Origin: Sulfuritalea sp. | GTDB taxonomy: Bacteria > Pseudomonadota > Gammaproteobacteria > Burkholderiales > Rhodocyclaceae | Direction: 5' to 3' | NCBI GenBank assembly: GCA_022843505.1 | Contig: JALHNN010000010.1 | Location: 1 to 17,408, forward strand | DNA length: 17,408 nt | Shown here: positions 6,045 through 12,153 of the stretch, piece by piece | Position numbering within the stretch: position 1 is the first letter of the stretch | Layout: each line of letters starts with the position of its first letter | Translations under genes and position numbers: made by a program | The notes under the pieces: model-generated | What the model was told of the DNA's origin: nothing | Database searches by the model: none | The model's input: the letters and a program-made list of their open reading frames with translations, nothing else

Positions 6045-6503
6045 ATGGACAAACTTGCACGCCAGCGCATTACCATTGCGCTGAACCATATACGCGAATT
6101 GAGCGACGAACTCCAGCAGAGCGCAATGGATGCGCAGCACACGCAACTGGAGAAACTAGACGGCTCAGGGCTTATGGCGCTCCATGATCTTCTGTTTCAT
6201 ATGCGGACGGCAACACAGGCGATCGATGAGCAGCTCCAGCGCGCGATGCCAGAAATAGGCCGCTTCTTGTTCAAAGAGCCAGAACTGAAGGGCTACGAAG
6301 ACGCGTCGACGTTGCGTGATGAATTCGAGGCGCTCCGCTACGAACGCGATAGTTTCCACATGGCAGTGACCGAGGCGCATCGTCGCCTTGATGCTGCCGG
6401 TGTGCCGACGGCGCAAGGCGCGGCATGTGGCGATCCGACGTGTCAGACGAAGCTGGGCCATCGAGTGAAAGTACTCATTGAGCGGATCGAGGCAGAACAA
6501 TGA
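6045..6503 (+). CDS. Hypothetical helical phage protein
   Basis: This 152-aa protein starts immediately after the previous TAA, behind GAGGGGGAG. It is mostly helical, with heptad-like stretches (LARQRITIALNHIRELSDELQQ, LRDEFEALRYERDSFHMAVTEAHRRLDAAG), so a coiled coil is likely. Near the C-terminus CGDPTC gives one CxxxxC pair, which is not enough for a metal-site claim. No family is recognised with certainty; helical proteins with an RDEAxxERD-like segment are frequent in phage replication regions. GC content drops here compared with the FtsK-like gene. It overlaps the exonuclease gene by ATGA. Confidence 0.72.
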   Translation: MDKLARQRITIALNHIRELSDELQQSAMDAQHTQLEKLDGSGLMALHDLLFHMRTATQAIDEQLQRAMPEIGRFLFKEPELKGYEDASTLRDEFEALRYERDSFHMAVTEAHRRLDAAGVPTAQGAACGDPTCQTKLGHRVKVLIERIEAEQ

Positions 6504-7060
6504 GAGTCTTTTTCGATACCGAGTTCACCGGATTGCATCAGGCAACAACGCTCATCAGCATCGGCCTGATTGCCGAGGATGGGCATACGTTCTATGCCGA
6601 GAACACAGACCATGACACAAAGCAGGTGAATGCGTGGATCAATGAGAATGTTATCCCGCATCTTCGGTTTGCTGATATGTACAGCAGCGCCCCAAAGCTC
6701 GATACCGAACATCATGCGATGAAGGCGGGAGAGGTGCGCATCGCTACCGACCTAGCGGCATGGCTGGCACAGTATGAGCACGTCGAGATGTGGGGCGATT
6801 GTCTCGCGTATGACTGGGTGCTTTTTTGTAGTCTGTTCAACGGTGCGATGAACATTCCCGCCCATGTCTACTATATCCCGTTCGACCTGGCAACACTGCT
6901 CAAGGCAATGGGCATTGACCCCGATGTGAATCGCGAAGAGTTCGCCGGTATCACCGGCAACAAACACAACGCGCTGCATGACGCAAAGGCGATCCGCGCC
7001 GTCTATCAGACCGTCATGCAACAGAGTGCAGTGCCGATGACAGAGGAGCGCACCCCATGA
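6500..7060 (+). CDS. DEDDh 3'-5' exonuclease, Rv2179c-like
   Basis: This 186-aa protein starts in an ATGA overlap. The first motif is FFDTEFTGL with catalytic D6 and E8. The second is WGDCLAYDWVLF with D105 as the likely metal ligand. The third is H156-NALHDA with D161. This order and the YDW-LFCSLFN segment match the Rv2179c-type 3'-5' exoribonucleases of the DEDDh (DnaQ-like) superfamily, which are common in phages and trim RNA or DNA 3' ends. All four acidic residues and the histidine are present, so the enzyme should be active. Two spot-counted lines of the gene (6601-6720) are 47-50% GC, well below the FtsK-like gene, which suggests separate acquisition. Confidence 0.88.
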   Translation: MRVFFDTEFTGLHQATTLISIGLIAEDGHTFYAENTDHDTKQVNAWINENVIPHLRFADMYSSAPKLDTEHHAMKAGEVRIATDLAAWLAQYEHVEMWGDCLAYDWVLFCSLFNGAMNIPAHVYYIPFDLATLLKAMGIDPDVNREEFAGITGNKHNALHDAKAIRAVYQTVMQQSAVPMTEERTP

Positions 7061-7284
7061 CCCTTACCGACGAAGCACTCGCAGATACATTGTTGAGTCT
7101 CGACAATGCACTACAACAGATTGCTGTCTACAAGGATCGGTTGCTCTATGCCACGCACAACCGTGCGGAGATATATACAGCACTTGCGGTGCATGCGGAG
7201 AACGCCGCGTACCATGCGAGGGTTGCACGCGACCTTACCCCGTCCGCCACGCCCACCCCCGATCCCACGCCACCAGCGGAGTAG
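7057..7284 (+). CDS. Small hypothetical protein, helical with Pro/Thr tail
   Basis: This 75-aa protein starts in an ATGA overlap with the exonuclease, behind AGAGGAG. Residues 1-60 are helical (DEALADTLLSLDNALQQIAVYKDRLLYATHNRAEIYTALAVHAENAAYHARVARDL). The tail is a low-complexity TPSATPTPDPTPPAE. No family is recognised. It is the last tightly overlapping gene of the rightward chain, because a gap of 102 bp follows. Confidence 0.7.
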   Translation: MTLTDEALADTLLSLDNALQQIAVYKDRLLYATHNRAEIYTALAVHAENAAYHARVARDLTPSATPTPDPTPPAE

Positions 7285-7386
7285 CAGACGGACGGACGCG
7301 CGGACGGAGGGGCTCGATGCAGGCTCACGGGTGGCTGCAGCTTGCCTCAGCCGAGGCTCAATACAGCATTCTAATGCGGAGATGAC
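7285..7386. other. Intergenic gap with a small hairpin
   Basis: GCCTC-AGCC-GAGGC at 7344-7357 is a perfect 5-bp stem with a 4-base loop. No T-run follows, so a terminator role is weak. GGAG at 7378-7381 is the ribosome-binding site of the next gene. I see no convincing promoter. Confidence 0.3.
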
Positions 7387-7914
7387 ATGACAACAGCACT
7401 TCCCATCGCGCGACCGCTGCGCGACGACGCGCCGACGTGGTGGCAGCGAATCAACTGGCAATGGTGGCTGCAGCGCGCGCCGATGGTCATCCTTGCGGTG
7501 CCTGCGGCGTGGGGTGTCGGCTCGTTTGCCGCCGAGAAACTGCCGTGGTTTATTGCCATCTTCGCCGGCCTGGGCTTCGAATGCGCCTATATCGGCGCGG
7601 TCGCGCTCGCCGACCAGCAGCACAACAGCCGCGATCGGGTATCGGTCGGCCTGTGGTGGGCATTGAACATTATGGCGGTATGTAGCTCAATCGTCACCAA
7701 CACGCTGTTCTTCGCCGGCGGGAAGTACGCCGATATCACGCCAGAAGCGGTGACGCATGGCGCGCCGCTCGCACTCCTGGCGTTCATGTACGGCCTGGTG
7801 CTCCATCGGTCGGCGGTGGCCGCTGCCGCGCGGGTGTACTGTGACCGCTGTGATCGGTGGTTCGACTCGAGGGAGGCATTCAACGGCCACAAGCGCACAT
7901 GCGGGAAGCCGTAG
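7387..7914 (+). CDS. Four-helix membrane protein with C-terminal C2H2-type zinc finger
   Basis: This 175-aa protein starts at ATG 7387 behind GGAG. A Trp-rich N-terminus (WWQRINWQWWLQR) precedes about four hydrophobic segments near residues 32-48, 53-75, 86-110 and 125-143. The last 24 residues hold a finger with exact classical spacing: C152-x2-C155-x12-H168-x3-C172, with F159 and F165 at the two hydrophobic core positions. C2H2-like fingers occur sporadically in bacteria and phages, usually in DNA-binding proteins. Fusion to a polytopic membrane domain is odd. The topology is reminiscent of four-helix spread proteins of actinobacterial elements (DUF2637-like), but I cannot confirm homology. 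Its stop lies in a hairpin shared with the converging gene. Confidence 0.8.
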   Translation: MTTALPIARPLRDDAPTWWQRINWQWWLQRAPMVILAVPAAWGVGSFAAEKLPWFIAIFAGLGFECAYIGAVALADQQHNSRDRVSVGLWWALNIMAVCSSIVTNTLFFAGGKYADITPEAVTHGAPLALLAFMYGLVLHRSAVAAAARVYCDRCDRWFDSREAFNGHKRTCGKP

Positions 7915-7938
7915 CGATTCTCTCGCCGAGAACGCTAC
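7911..7938. terminator. Bidirectional hairpin between converging operons
   Basis: GTAGCG(A)TTCTC pairs with GAGAACGCTAC around the loop TCGCC, giving an 11-bp stem with one bulged A. The rightward stop TAG (7912-7914) and the leftward stop TAG (7937-7935) sit symmetrically in the two arms. There is no T-run on either side, so classical Rho-independent termination would be weak unless the host tolerates U-poor terminators. Confidence 0.65.
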
Positions 7939-8402
7939 TTCGAGACCACCGGCAGCCAGCGCCGCCAGTACGTGCCGAGCGTCGCCACTGCGGTGATGTC
8001 GCCCCCGAGCGGATCGCGCACCACGTACCGATCGCCAACAGCCGGCCAGTACGCCGCGTCTGCCGGCGGCGGTGGCGGCAGGGTAATTGACCCGCTGCCA
8101 CTCGCCAGCAGCGTCTCGACGCCCCCGGCGATGCGGTACAGGTTGCCGCCGTCCCATGTAATCTCGGCGTGCGTTGCCGAGACCCAGCGCGCCGTAACAC
8201 TGGGCGGTGGCGGCTTTGGCACGGGCGGCGGGAGGGGTGTCGGCGGCACGGGCTTGGGTACCGGCGTCCAGGGCGGCTCCGCCTGCGGGGCGAGGTATGC
8301 GCCGGCGGTCGGCCCTTCGTAACCGGGAGTAATGACGACGATCTCCGCGCGCGCCAGACTCACGGTGAGCAGCGCGGAGAGGAGCAGCAGCACGAGTTTC
8401 AT
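7935..8402 (-). CDS. Secreted proline-rich protein with Fn3-like domain
   Basis: This 155-aa protein has a clean signal peptide (MKLVLLLLSALLTVSLARA, cleavage expected after residue 19). A proline-rich linker follows (about 44-68, PVPKPVPPTPLPPPVPKPPPP type), then a beta-rich region (about 68-145: ARWVSATHAEITW, NLYRIAGG, GDRYVVRD) that looks like a small immunoglobulin- or fibronectin-like fold. The last residues are RRWLPVVSK, similar to the short (V/R)YLPLV-type ends I associate with secreted Chloroflexota proteins. The start forms an ATGA overlap with the coiled-coil gene. As the last gene after the tail fibre it could act in host-surface modification or lysis, but no lytic domain is visible. 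Confidence 0.75.
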   Translation of the reverse strand: MKLVLLLLSALLTVSLARAEIVVITPGYEGPTAGAYLAPQAEPPWTPVPKPVPPTPLPPPVPKPPPPSVTARWVSATHAEITWDGGNLYRIAGGVETLLASGSGSITLPPPPPADAAYWPAVGDRYVVRDPLGGDITAVATLGTYWRRWLPVVSK

Positions 8403-8596
8403 GGTGCGGGTTCTCCTGGTAGGAGATCGGGGAGCGGCTGGAGCAACTGCTCGAGCTCCGCAATCGCGCCGTTGTGCGCAATCAGCTGCACGTTGCCGGC
8501 CTCGATCTCCTGTCGCAGTTCGCCGAGCCGTTCGGCGATGCGCTGCCGACTCGCCTGCAACTCGGCGATGCGTGCGCGGATGCGTTCGTCGATCAT
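8399..8596 (-). CDS. Small coiled-coil protein downstream of tail fibre
   Basis: Two in-frame ATGs are available, 8602 and 8596. I choose 8596 because AGGAGG (8608-8603) then has 6 bases of spacing, while it would touch the 8602 ATG directly. The 65-aa product is one long amphipathic helix (IDERIRARIAELQASRQRIAERLGELRQEIEAGNVQLIAHNGAIAELEQLL) with a short Pro-rich end. Small coiled-coil proteins with an NGAI-x-LExLL end often follow phage tail-fibre genes, but their role is not established. The ribosome-binding site overlaps the fibre stop codon, so expression is coupled to the fibre. Confidence 0.75.
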   Translation of the reverse strand: MIDERIRARIAELQASRQRIAERLGELRQEIEAGNVQLIAHNGAIAELEQLLQPLPDLLPGEPAP

Positions 8597-8602
8597 CCTC
8601 AT

Positions 8603-8608
8603 CCTCCT
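8603..8608 (-). promoter_or_regulatory. Perfect ribosome-binding site AGGAGG that decides the coiled-coil start
   Basis: AGGAGG on the minus strand overlaps the tail-fibre stop (8609-8607). Spacing is 0 to ATG 8602 and 6 to ATG 8596. Confidence 0.75.
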
Positions 8609-11084
8609 ATGTCGTGCTATTCACAATCAGCCCCAATCCGGCCAGCGCCGTGAGCAGCGACGCAAGCGCGGCGTTACCCCCGCGCGAGCCGGTAATGGTC
8701 GGCTGCGCGCCGGGCGTGGTGCCGTAGAACCCGATCGTTGGCGCGCTGCCGCTGGCGCCGAGGGTGAGCGGGACGCGGAATGTGGTGTCATACACCAGGA
8801 ACGTCAGCGTCGCGGCGCGGCTCGCATCGGTTGCGGTGGCCCAGCGCGCCGAAATCGTCGCCTGTGCGCGGTTACTGGTCGTTGAACTCTCGGCGTTGAA
8901 CTGAATCTCGCTGCCGAACCCTGCGGCGGGGGTGCCGCTGCTCTCGTGACCGAGTGTGAGGACGGCCGGTCGATCGGTTGTGCCGGCGTTGCTGACCGTG
9001 GCGCTGATGGTGCCGGTGGTCGCGCCACTGGCGGTGCCCACATTCAACCGCCCCTCGGCGATGATATTGCCATCCGCGCGCGCTTCCAGCACCGTGTTGC
9101 CACTCAAATCCACGCGCAGAATCGACTGCGAGAGCGACGGCCCCCACGGCGCCGCGCCTTGCGCCGCCACCGTGACGACGGCTTCGTACGATGTTTTGGC
9201 AGCACGGAGCGATGTGGCATCCAGGCCGTTCAGATAGGTGCGGTAGGTCTTGCCGACCGACTGATAGATCGAATAGAGCTCGCCCTGCGTGAACGCATCG
9301 TCGACATTGCGAAACGTGACCGCGCGTGTGTCAGCATAGGCGCTATCGGCCAGGAGCGTCATGCCCGACGCATTCAGCGTGCCGTTGCCGCCGGCCCAGG
9401 TGAGCGCCCCGTCTGACGTCCGGATCTGCACTTGCTGCGTGCCGCCGCTGTTGTAGCTGCGCAACCCGTTCGCGCTCGTCAGCTCAATCCGCGCGCCACT
9501 GGTCGCCGTCTGAATGGTCGCGCCGGTCACCGTGCCGGCGGTGATCGTGCCCAGGTCGGCGGCAAGCGCGGAGAGTTGCTCGACCTCGATATCATCGGCC
9601 TGCACCAGGCGGCGCGGCATGAACTCATCGACGCGGGTGCTCGCCGCCGTATTGCGTAGCCACAGCTCGACAAAGCGCACCTCGACCAGTGTGGGCAGTC
9701 GCACGCGATTGGTTGTATGGCCGCCCAGCGTGCCGGCACTGATGGCGGCGCTCTGTGCGGCAGCGGCATTCGCCACGCTCGTGAGGGTGCGCGCGCCAAC
9801 GATCGGGCCGCTGTAGTAACTCCAGGTGACCCCGTCCGACGAGGTGCGGATGTACCAGTTCGTGGTGCCACTACTCGGCAACATGCTGATGGTGATGTCG
9901 CGGTAGCGGTCGAGCAGATCGCGCTCGGCACGTATCCAGCGCACCCAGCCGGCGTTGCTCGCGTAGGAGATGCCGCCACTCGTGCGCACGTCGTCACTCA
10001 TCGCCGTCTTGAGGGTGGCGGAGGTGGTACTGTCACTATCGCTATAGCGCAGGCCCGCACGCAGATCGGCCAGGGTGAGTGCATCCGTGCTGATGGCACT
10101 GCTCAGCGTCTCGCTACTCGTTTGCCCGAGGCCGTCGATGGCCCGTACCCCCACCTGATACGTCGCATTCACACTGATGGGCCGTACCTCAATGCGGGCG
10201 GGGCTGTCATAGGTGAGATCCGCCGCGCTCGGGCTGGTCTGGATAATGCGGTAGCGATAGGCGACGGCGTCGGTGGCGCCGGCCACGCTCACATTCAGGG
10301 TGCTGAGGAACGTGGTCAGTGTGACACTGCTGGGTGCGGCTGGTGCGCTCTTCGTCGGCGATGCCGTGACCTCGGTGCTATACACGTTGTGGTAGCTGCG
10401 GGCGCGAATGCTCAGATACAGCGAGGCATCGCCGACACCGCCGGTGTCGGTGAGATTCTGGCTTGCGAGGTAGCGAAACGCGCCGGTCGTGCTGTATTCC
10501 GTGCGCAGCAGGGTGCCGCCATTCGACGCATAGATGCGCACCTCGACATCCTTGAGATTCGCGCTCGTCGGCGGTGTCCAGGTGACGAGCAGATCGCCAT
10601 TGCCGTTCCCGGCCACCGTGAGGAAGGTCACGCTCACACTCGTCACGACGGCCGGCGGCGTGGTGTCCTGCGCCGTCGTGATGCTTGCCGCCTCGCTCCA
10701 GTCGCTCTGGATGCCGCGATAGATGGCCGCCACGCGCACATAGTAGAGGGCATTGGTCGCCAGATCCGGGATCGTTGCGCCGGTCTGGTTATCACCCGTG
10801 TTGAGTGCGGCGGTGCGGTTGTCGGCGGGGAAGCCGCTACTCGTCGACCACTGGATGGCGTAGCGTTGCGGCTCGGCGCCGGGCGGCTGATCCCACGTCG
10901 CGACAATGACGGCTGTGGGCGTGGCGGCGCTGCGACTGAGCGCGGTCGTCAGGCTCGGGGCGTCGGGCGCGTCGATGCTCGGCAGCGCGGGCGGCGCCAC
11001 ATTCGGTGTACTGCTGGTGACCACCCCGCCGGCGTTTGTGGCCGGGCGGGTGTCGATGCGGAGGGCGGCTTGTCGTTTGGGCAT
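8607..11084 (-). CDS. Tail fibre / receptor-binding protein with fibronectin type III repeats
   Basis: This 825-aa protein probably sits at the tail tip and binds the host. Residues about 38-138, 142-245 and 248-335 look like three Fn3-type beta domains (VATWDQPPGAEPQRYAIQWS, YYVRVAAIYRGIQSDWSE; LLVTWTPP; RIEVRPISVNATYQVGVRAID). A discoidin-like strand-rich segment follows (about 345-490, with WIRAERDLLDRYRDITISM and SSDGVTWSYYSG). Then comes the tail-fibre motif QLSALAADLGTITAGTVTGATIQT with SGARIELT, and a C-terminal trimer-like region ending PTITGSRGGNAALASLLTALAGLGLIV, a common end of phage fibres. It has its own promoter and leader, separate from the upstream tail genes. Confidence 0.9.
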   Translation of the reverse strand: MPKRQAALRIDTRPATNAGGVVTSSTPNVAPPALPSIDAPDAPSLTTALSRSAATPTAVIVATWDQPPGAEPQRYAIQWSTSSGFPADNRTAALNTGDNQTGATIPDLATNALYYVRVAAIYRGIQSDWSEAASITTAQDTTPPAVVTSVSVTFLTVAGNGNGDLLVTWTPPTSANLKDVEVRIYASNGGTLLRTEYSTTGAFRYLASQNLTDTGGVGDASLYLSIRARSYHNVYSTEVTASPTKSAPAAPSSVTLTTFLSTLNVSVAGATDAVAYRYRIIQTSPSAADLTYDSPARIEVRPISVNATYQVGVRAIDGLGQTSSETLSSAISTDALTLADLRAGLRYSDSDSTTSATLKTAMSDDVRTSGGISYASNAGWVRWIRAERDLLDRYRDITISMLPSSGTTNWYIRTSSDGVTWSYYSGPIVGARTLTSVANAAAAQSAAISAGTLGGHTTNRVRLPTLVEVRFVELWLRNTAASTRVDEFMPRRLVQADDIEVEQLSALAADLGTITAGTVTGATIQTATSGARIELTSANGLRSYNSGGTQQVQIRTSDGALTWAGGNGTLNASGMTLLADSAYADTRAVTFRNVDDAFTQGELYSIYQSVGKTYRTYLNGLDATSLRAAKTSYEAVVTVAAQGAAPWGPSLSQSILRVDLSGNTVLEARADGNIIAEGRLNVGTASGATTGTISATVSNAGTTDRPAVLTLGHESSGTPAAGFGSEIQFNAESSTTSNRAQATISARWATATDASRAATLTFLVYDTTFRVPLTLGASGSAPTIGFYGTTPGAQPTITGSRGGNAALASLLTALAGLGLIVNSTT

Positions 11085-11088
11085 CAGT

Positions 11089-11106
11089 GTTCCCCGGAGC
11101 GGGAAC
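11089..11106 (-). promoter_or_regulatory. Hairpin sequestering the tail-fibre ribosome-binding site
   Basis: On the minus strand GTTCCC-GCTCCG-GGGAAC folds into a perfect 6-bp stem. The GGGGA that serves as Shine-Dalgarno for ATG 11084 lies in its 3' arm, 4 bases before the start codon. Folding would block initiation. Confidence 0.5.
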
Positions 11107-11111
11107 GCAAA

Positions 11112-11142
11112 CGCGCCCGCTCTCTTCGTGAGAGCGGGCGCG
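11112..11142 (-). promoter_or_regulatory. Strong 13-bp leader hairpin (attenuator or terminator-like)
   Basis: The arms CGCGCCCGCTCTC and GAGAGCGGGCGCG pair perfectly around a 5-base loop (TTCGT on plus). On the minus strand the stem is followed by TTTGCGTT, a weak T-rich tail. It lies between the promoter at 11202 and the fibre start. The remaining gene-free sequence up to 11371 shows no further gene. Confidence 0.6.
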
Positions 11143-11201
11143 ATGGACGGCAGCTCGTTGGGCGACTCGTGGGGTCAGGTGACGCGACGGGTCGTTCGCT
11201 C

Positions 11202-11210
11202 ATTATAGCA
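11202..11210 (-). promoter_or_regulatory. Extended -10 promoter for the tail-fibre unit
   Basis: The minus strand reads TGCTATAAT: a consensus TATAAT (11207-11202) with the extended TGn element. No good -35 is visible 17 bp upstream, which extended -10 promoters tolerate. The predicted transcript start near 11195 gives a leader of about 110 bases. Confidence 0.6.
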
Positions 11211-11371
11211 TGGCTGTCTCCGCACTCACCGTCGCGGCTCCATCACAAAGAGTGAAGAGACTGTCACCAAACTGACCGTTCCCATGTGGCAATTCATGCG
11301 GTATATTTATGAAAGACCGGTTAAAGAAACCTGGTCCGCCTTCATACAACGACACATCGAAAGGAACCCGC

Positions 11372-11863
11372 GTGCGCCACTCCACTACAACATTCGCCTC
11401 GCGCCTGCGCCTGCTCGCCTGCATGATGCTGGCAGCATTCCTCGCCGCCGGTCCACTCACCCCCGTGGCAGATGCCGCACTCCGCGGCTGCCGCTCCGAC
11501 CCGGTCGTGATACTCTCCGATGGTACGATTCTCGATGTACAGGCCGAGATTGGTACCAATGTGTCGAATGTACGCGAGATACACTATGTCGTCCATGGTC
11601 CTCCCGGAGTCAGCCTTGTCGCGGCAATTTCGACACCGACGATCGGCTTCACCGGTAAGGAGACCTTCACGTATTACGCCGACTCACAACCGGGCGTGTA
11701 CGTCACCGAGACGCTGGTGCACACTAGTATCAACGGCGTTCCGGTCACATCGCACACCACGTTTGCGAACACCACGATCTTCTCAGGACTATCGCTTTGG
11801 GTCGAGTATGCACCCGTCAACGGTTTCAACGGTGAAACGTTGCGCCATGTGCTCTCGCGCTAA
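11372..11863 (+). CDS. Secreted protein, probable phage-carried moron gene
   Basis: The start is chosen at GTG 11372, 6 bp after AAGGA (11361-11365); an upstream ATG at 11309 would add a hydrophilic stretch before the signal peptide. The 163-aa product has a basic N-region (RHSTTTFASRLRLL), a hydrophobic core (ACMMLAAFLAAGPL) and likely cleavage after ADA (residue 35). The mature part begins ALRGCRSDPVVILSDGTILDV and contains REIHYVVHGPPGVSLVAAI, GKETFTYYAD and YVTETLVHT, an all-beta fold. I recall GCRSDPVVxLSDG-type domains in secreted Chloroflexota proteins. It lies on the opposite strand within the tail block and has lower GC (about 48% in 11521-11580). These are marks of a lysogenic-conversion gene. 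Function is unknown. Confidence 0.78.
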   Translation: MRHSTTTFASRLRLLACMMLAAFLAAGPLTPVADAALRGCRSDPVVILSDGTILDVQAEIGTNVSNVREIHYVVHGPPGVSLVAAISTPTIGFTGKETFTYYADSQPGVYVTETLVHTSINGVPVTSHTTFANTTIFSGLSLWVEYAPVNGFNGETLRHVLSR

Positions 11864-11892
11864 CGCAGCGTCCGCTTGATACGACGATGCAC

Positions 11893-11915
11893 GGGAGAGG
11901 AAGCGTTCCTCTCCC
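11893..11915. terminator. Terminator-like hairpin after the moron gene
   Basis: GGGAGAGGAA-GCG-TTCCTCTCCC forms a perfect 10-bp stem 29 bp after the moron stop and 79 bp after the leftward 44-aa gene, so it could serve both strands. No T-run follows. The rest of 11864-11994 shows nothing I can support. Confidence 0.55.
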
Positions 11916-11994
11916 TGAATCGCCTGCCGCATCTCCACCATGGCCCGTACCGTTCTGCACCCGGAACTGCTGGCGTTGCATAGTGTGGTCACTT

Positions 11995-12129
11995 CTACCG
12001 TGAACGACGACTGAGCATTGCTTCTCCGGCGGCGGGCGACTCCATGCAATACCGCACCTCAATCGCCTTCACGATCATCAGTAACGCGCGCCGGATCGTC
12101 ATCCAAAAAAGGCGATCACGGTTGTCCAT
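11995..12129 (-). CDS. Small basic amphipathic protein, 44 aa
   Basis: ATG 12129 lies 24 bp after the stop of the 462-aa structural gene on the same strand, with GAGG 8 bases upstream. The product begins MDNRDRLFWMTIRRALLMIV, continues KAIEVRYCME and ends with a short polar tail. The W-x-x-IRRALLMIVKAIEVR segment is a strongly amphipathic helix. I recall similarly short RDRLxW-xxRRALLxIVxAIE proteins next to phage tail genes, without a known function. Position as the last gene of the leftward tail unit, before the hairpin, supports it as real. It is short, so coding status needs comparative support. Confidence 0.6.
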   Translation of the reverse strand: MDNRDRLFWMTIRRALLMIVKAIEVRYCMESPAAGEAMLSRRSR

Positions 12130-12153
12130 AAGCGCATCCTCGTCTTTCACCGC

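Noticed and set aside
7935..8602. Holin/endolysin pair after the tail fibre
   Set aside because: Neither the coiled-coil nor the secreted protein shows a lytic domain or holin-like helices; position alone is not enough.
9717..11255. Long plus-strand frame (512 codons) opposite the tail fibre
   Set aside because: Composition is Arg/Gly/Ala/His-rich shadow sequence without domains; the fibre frame has coherent Fn3 and fibre motifs.
11272..11307. Promoter for the moron (CTGACC ... TATATT)
   Set aside because: The spacing is about 24 bp and the -35 match is poor, so only the TATATT is suggestive.
11789..12049. Minus-strand 86-codon frame running into the moron gene
   Set aside because: It overlaps both the 44-aa gene and the moron antisense, lacks a good ribosome-binding site and spans the terminator hairpin.
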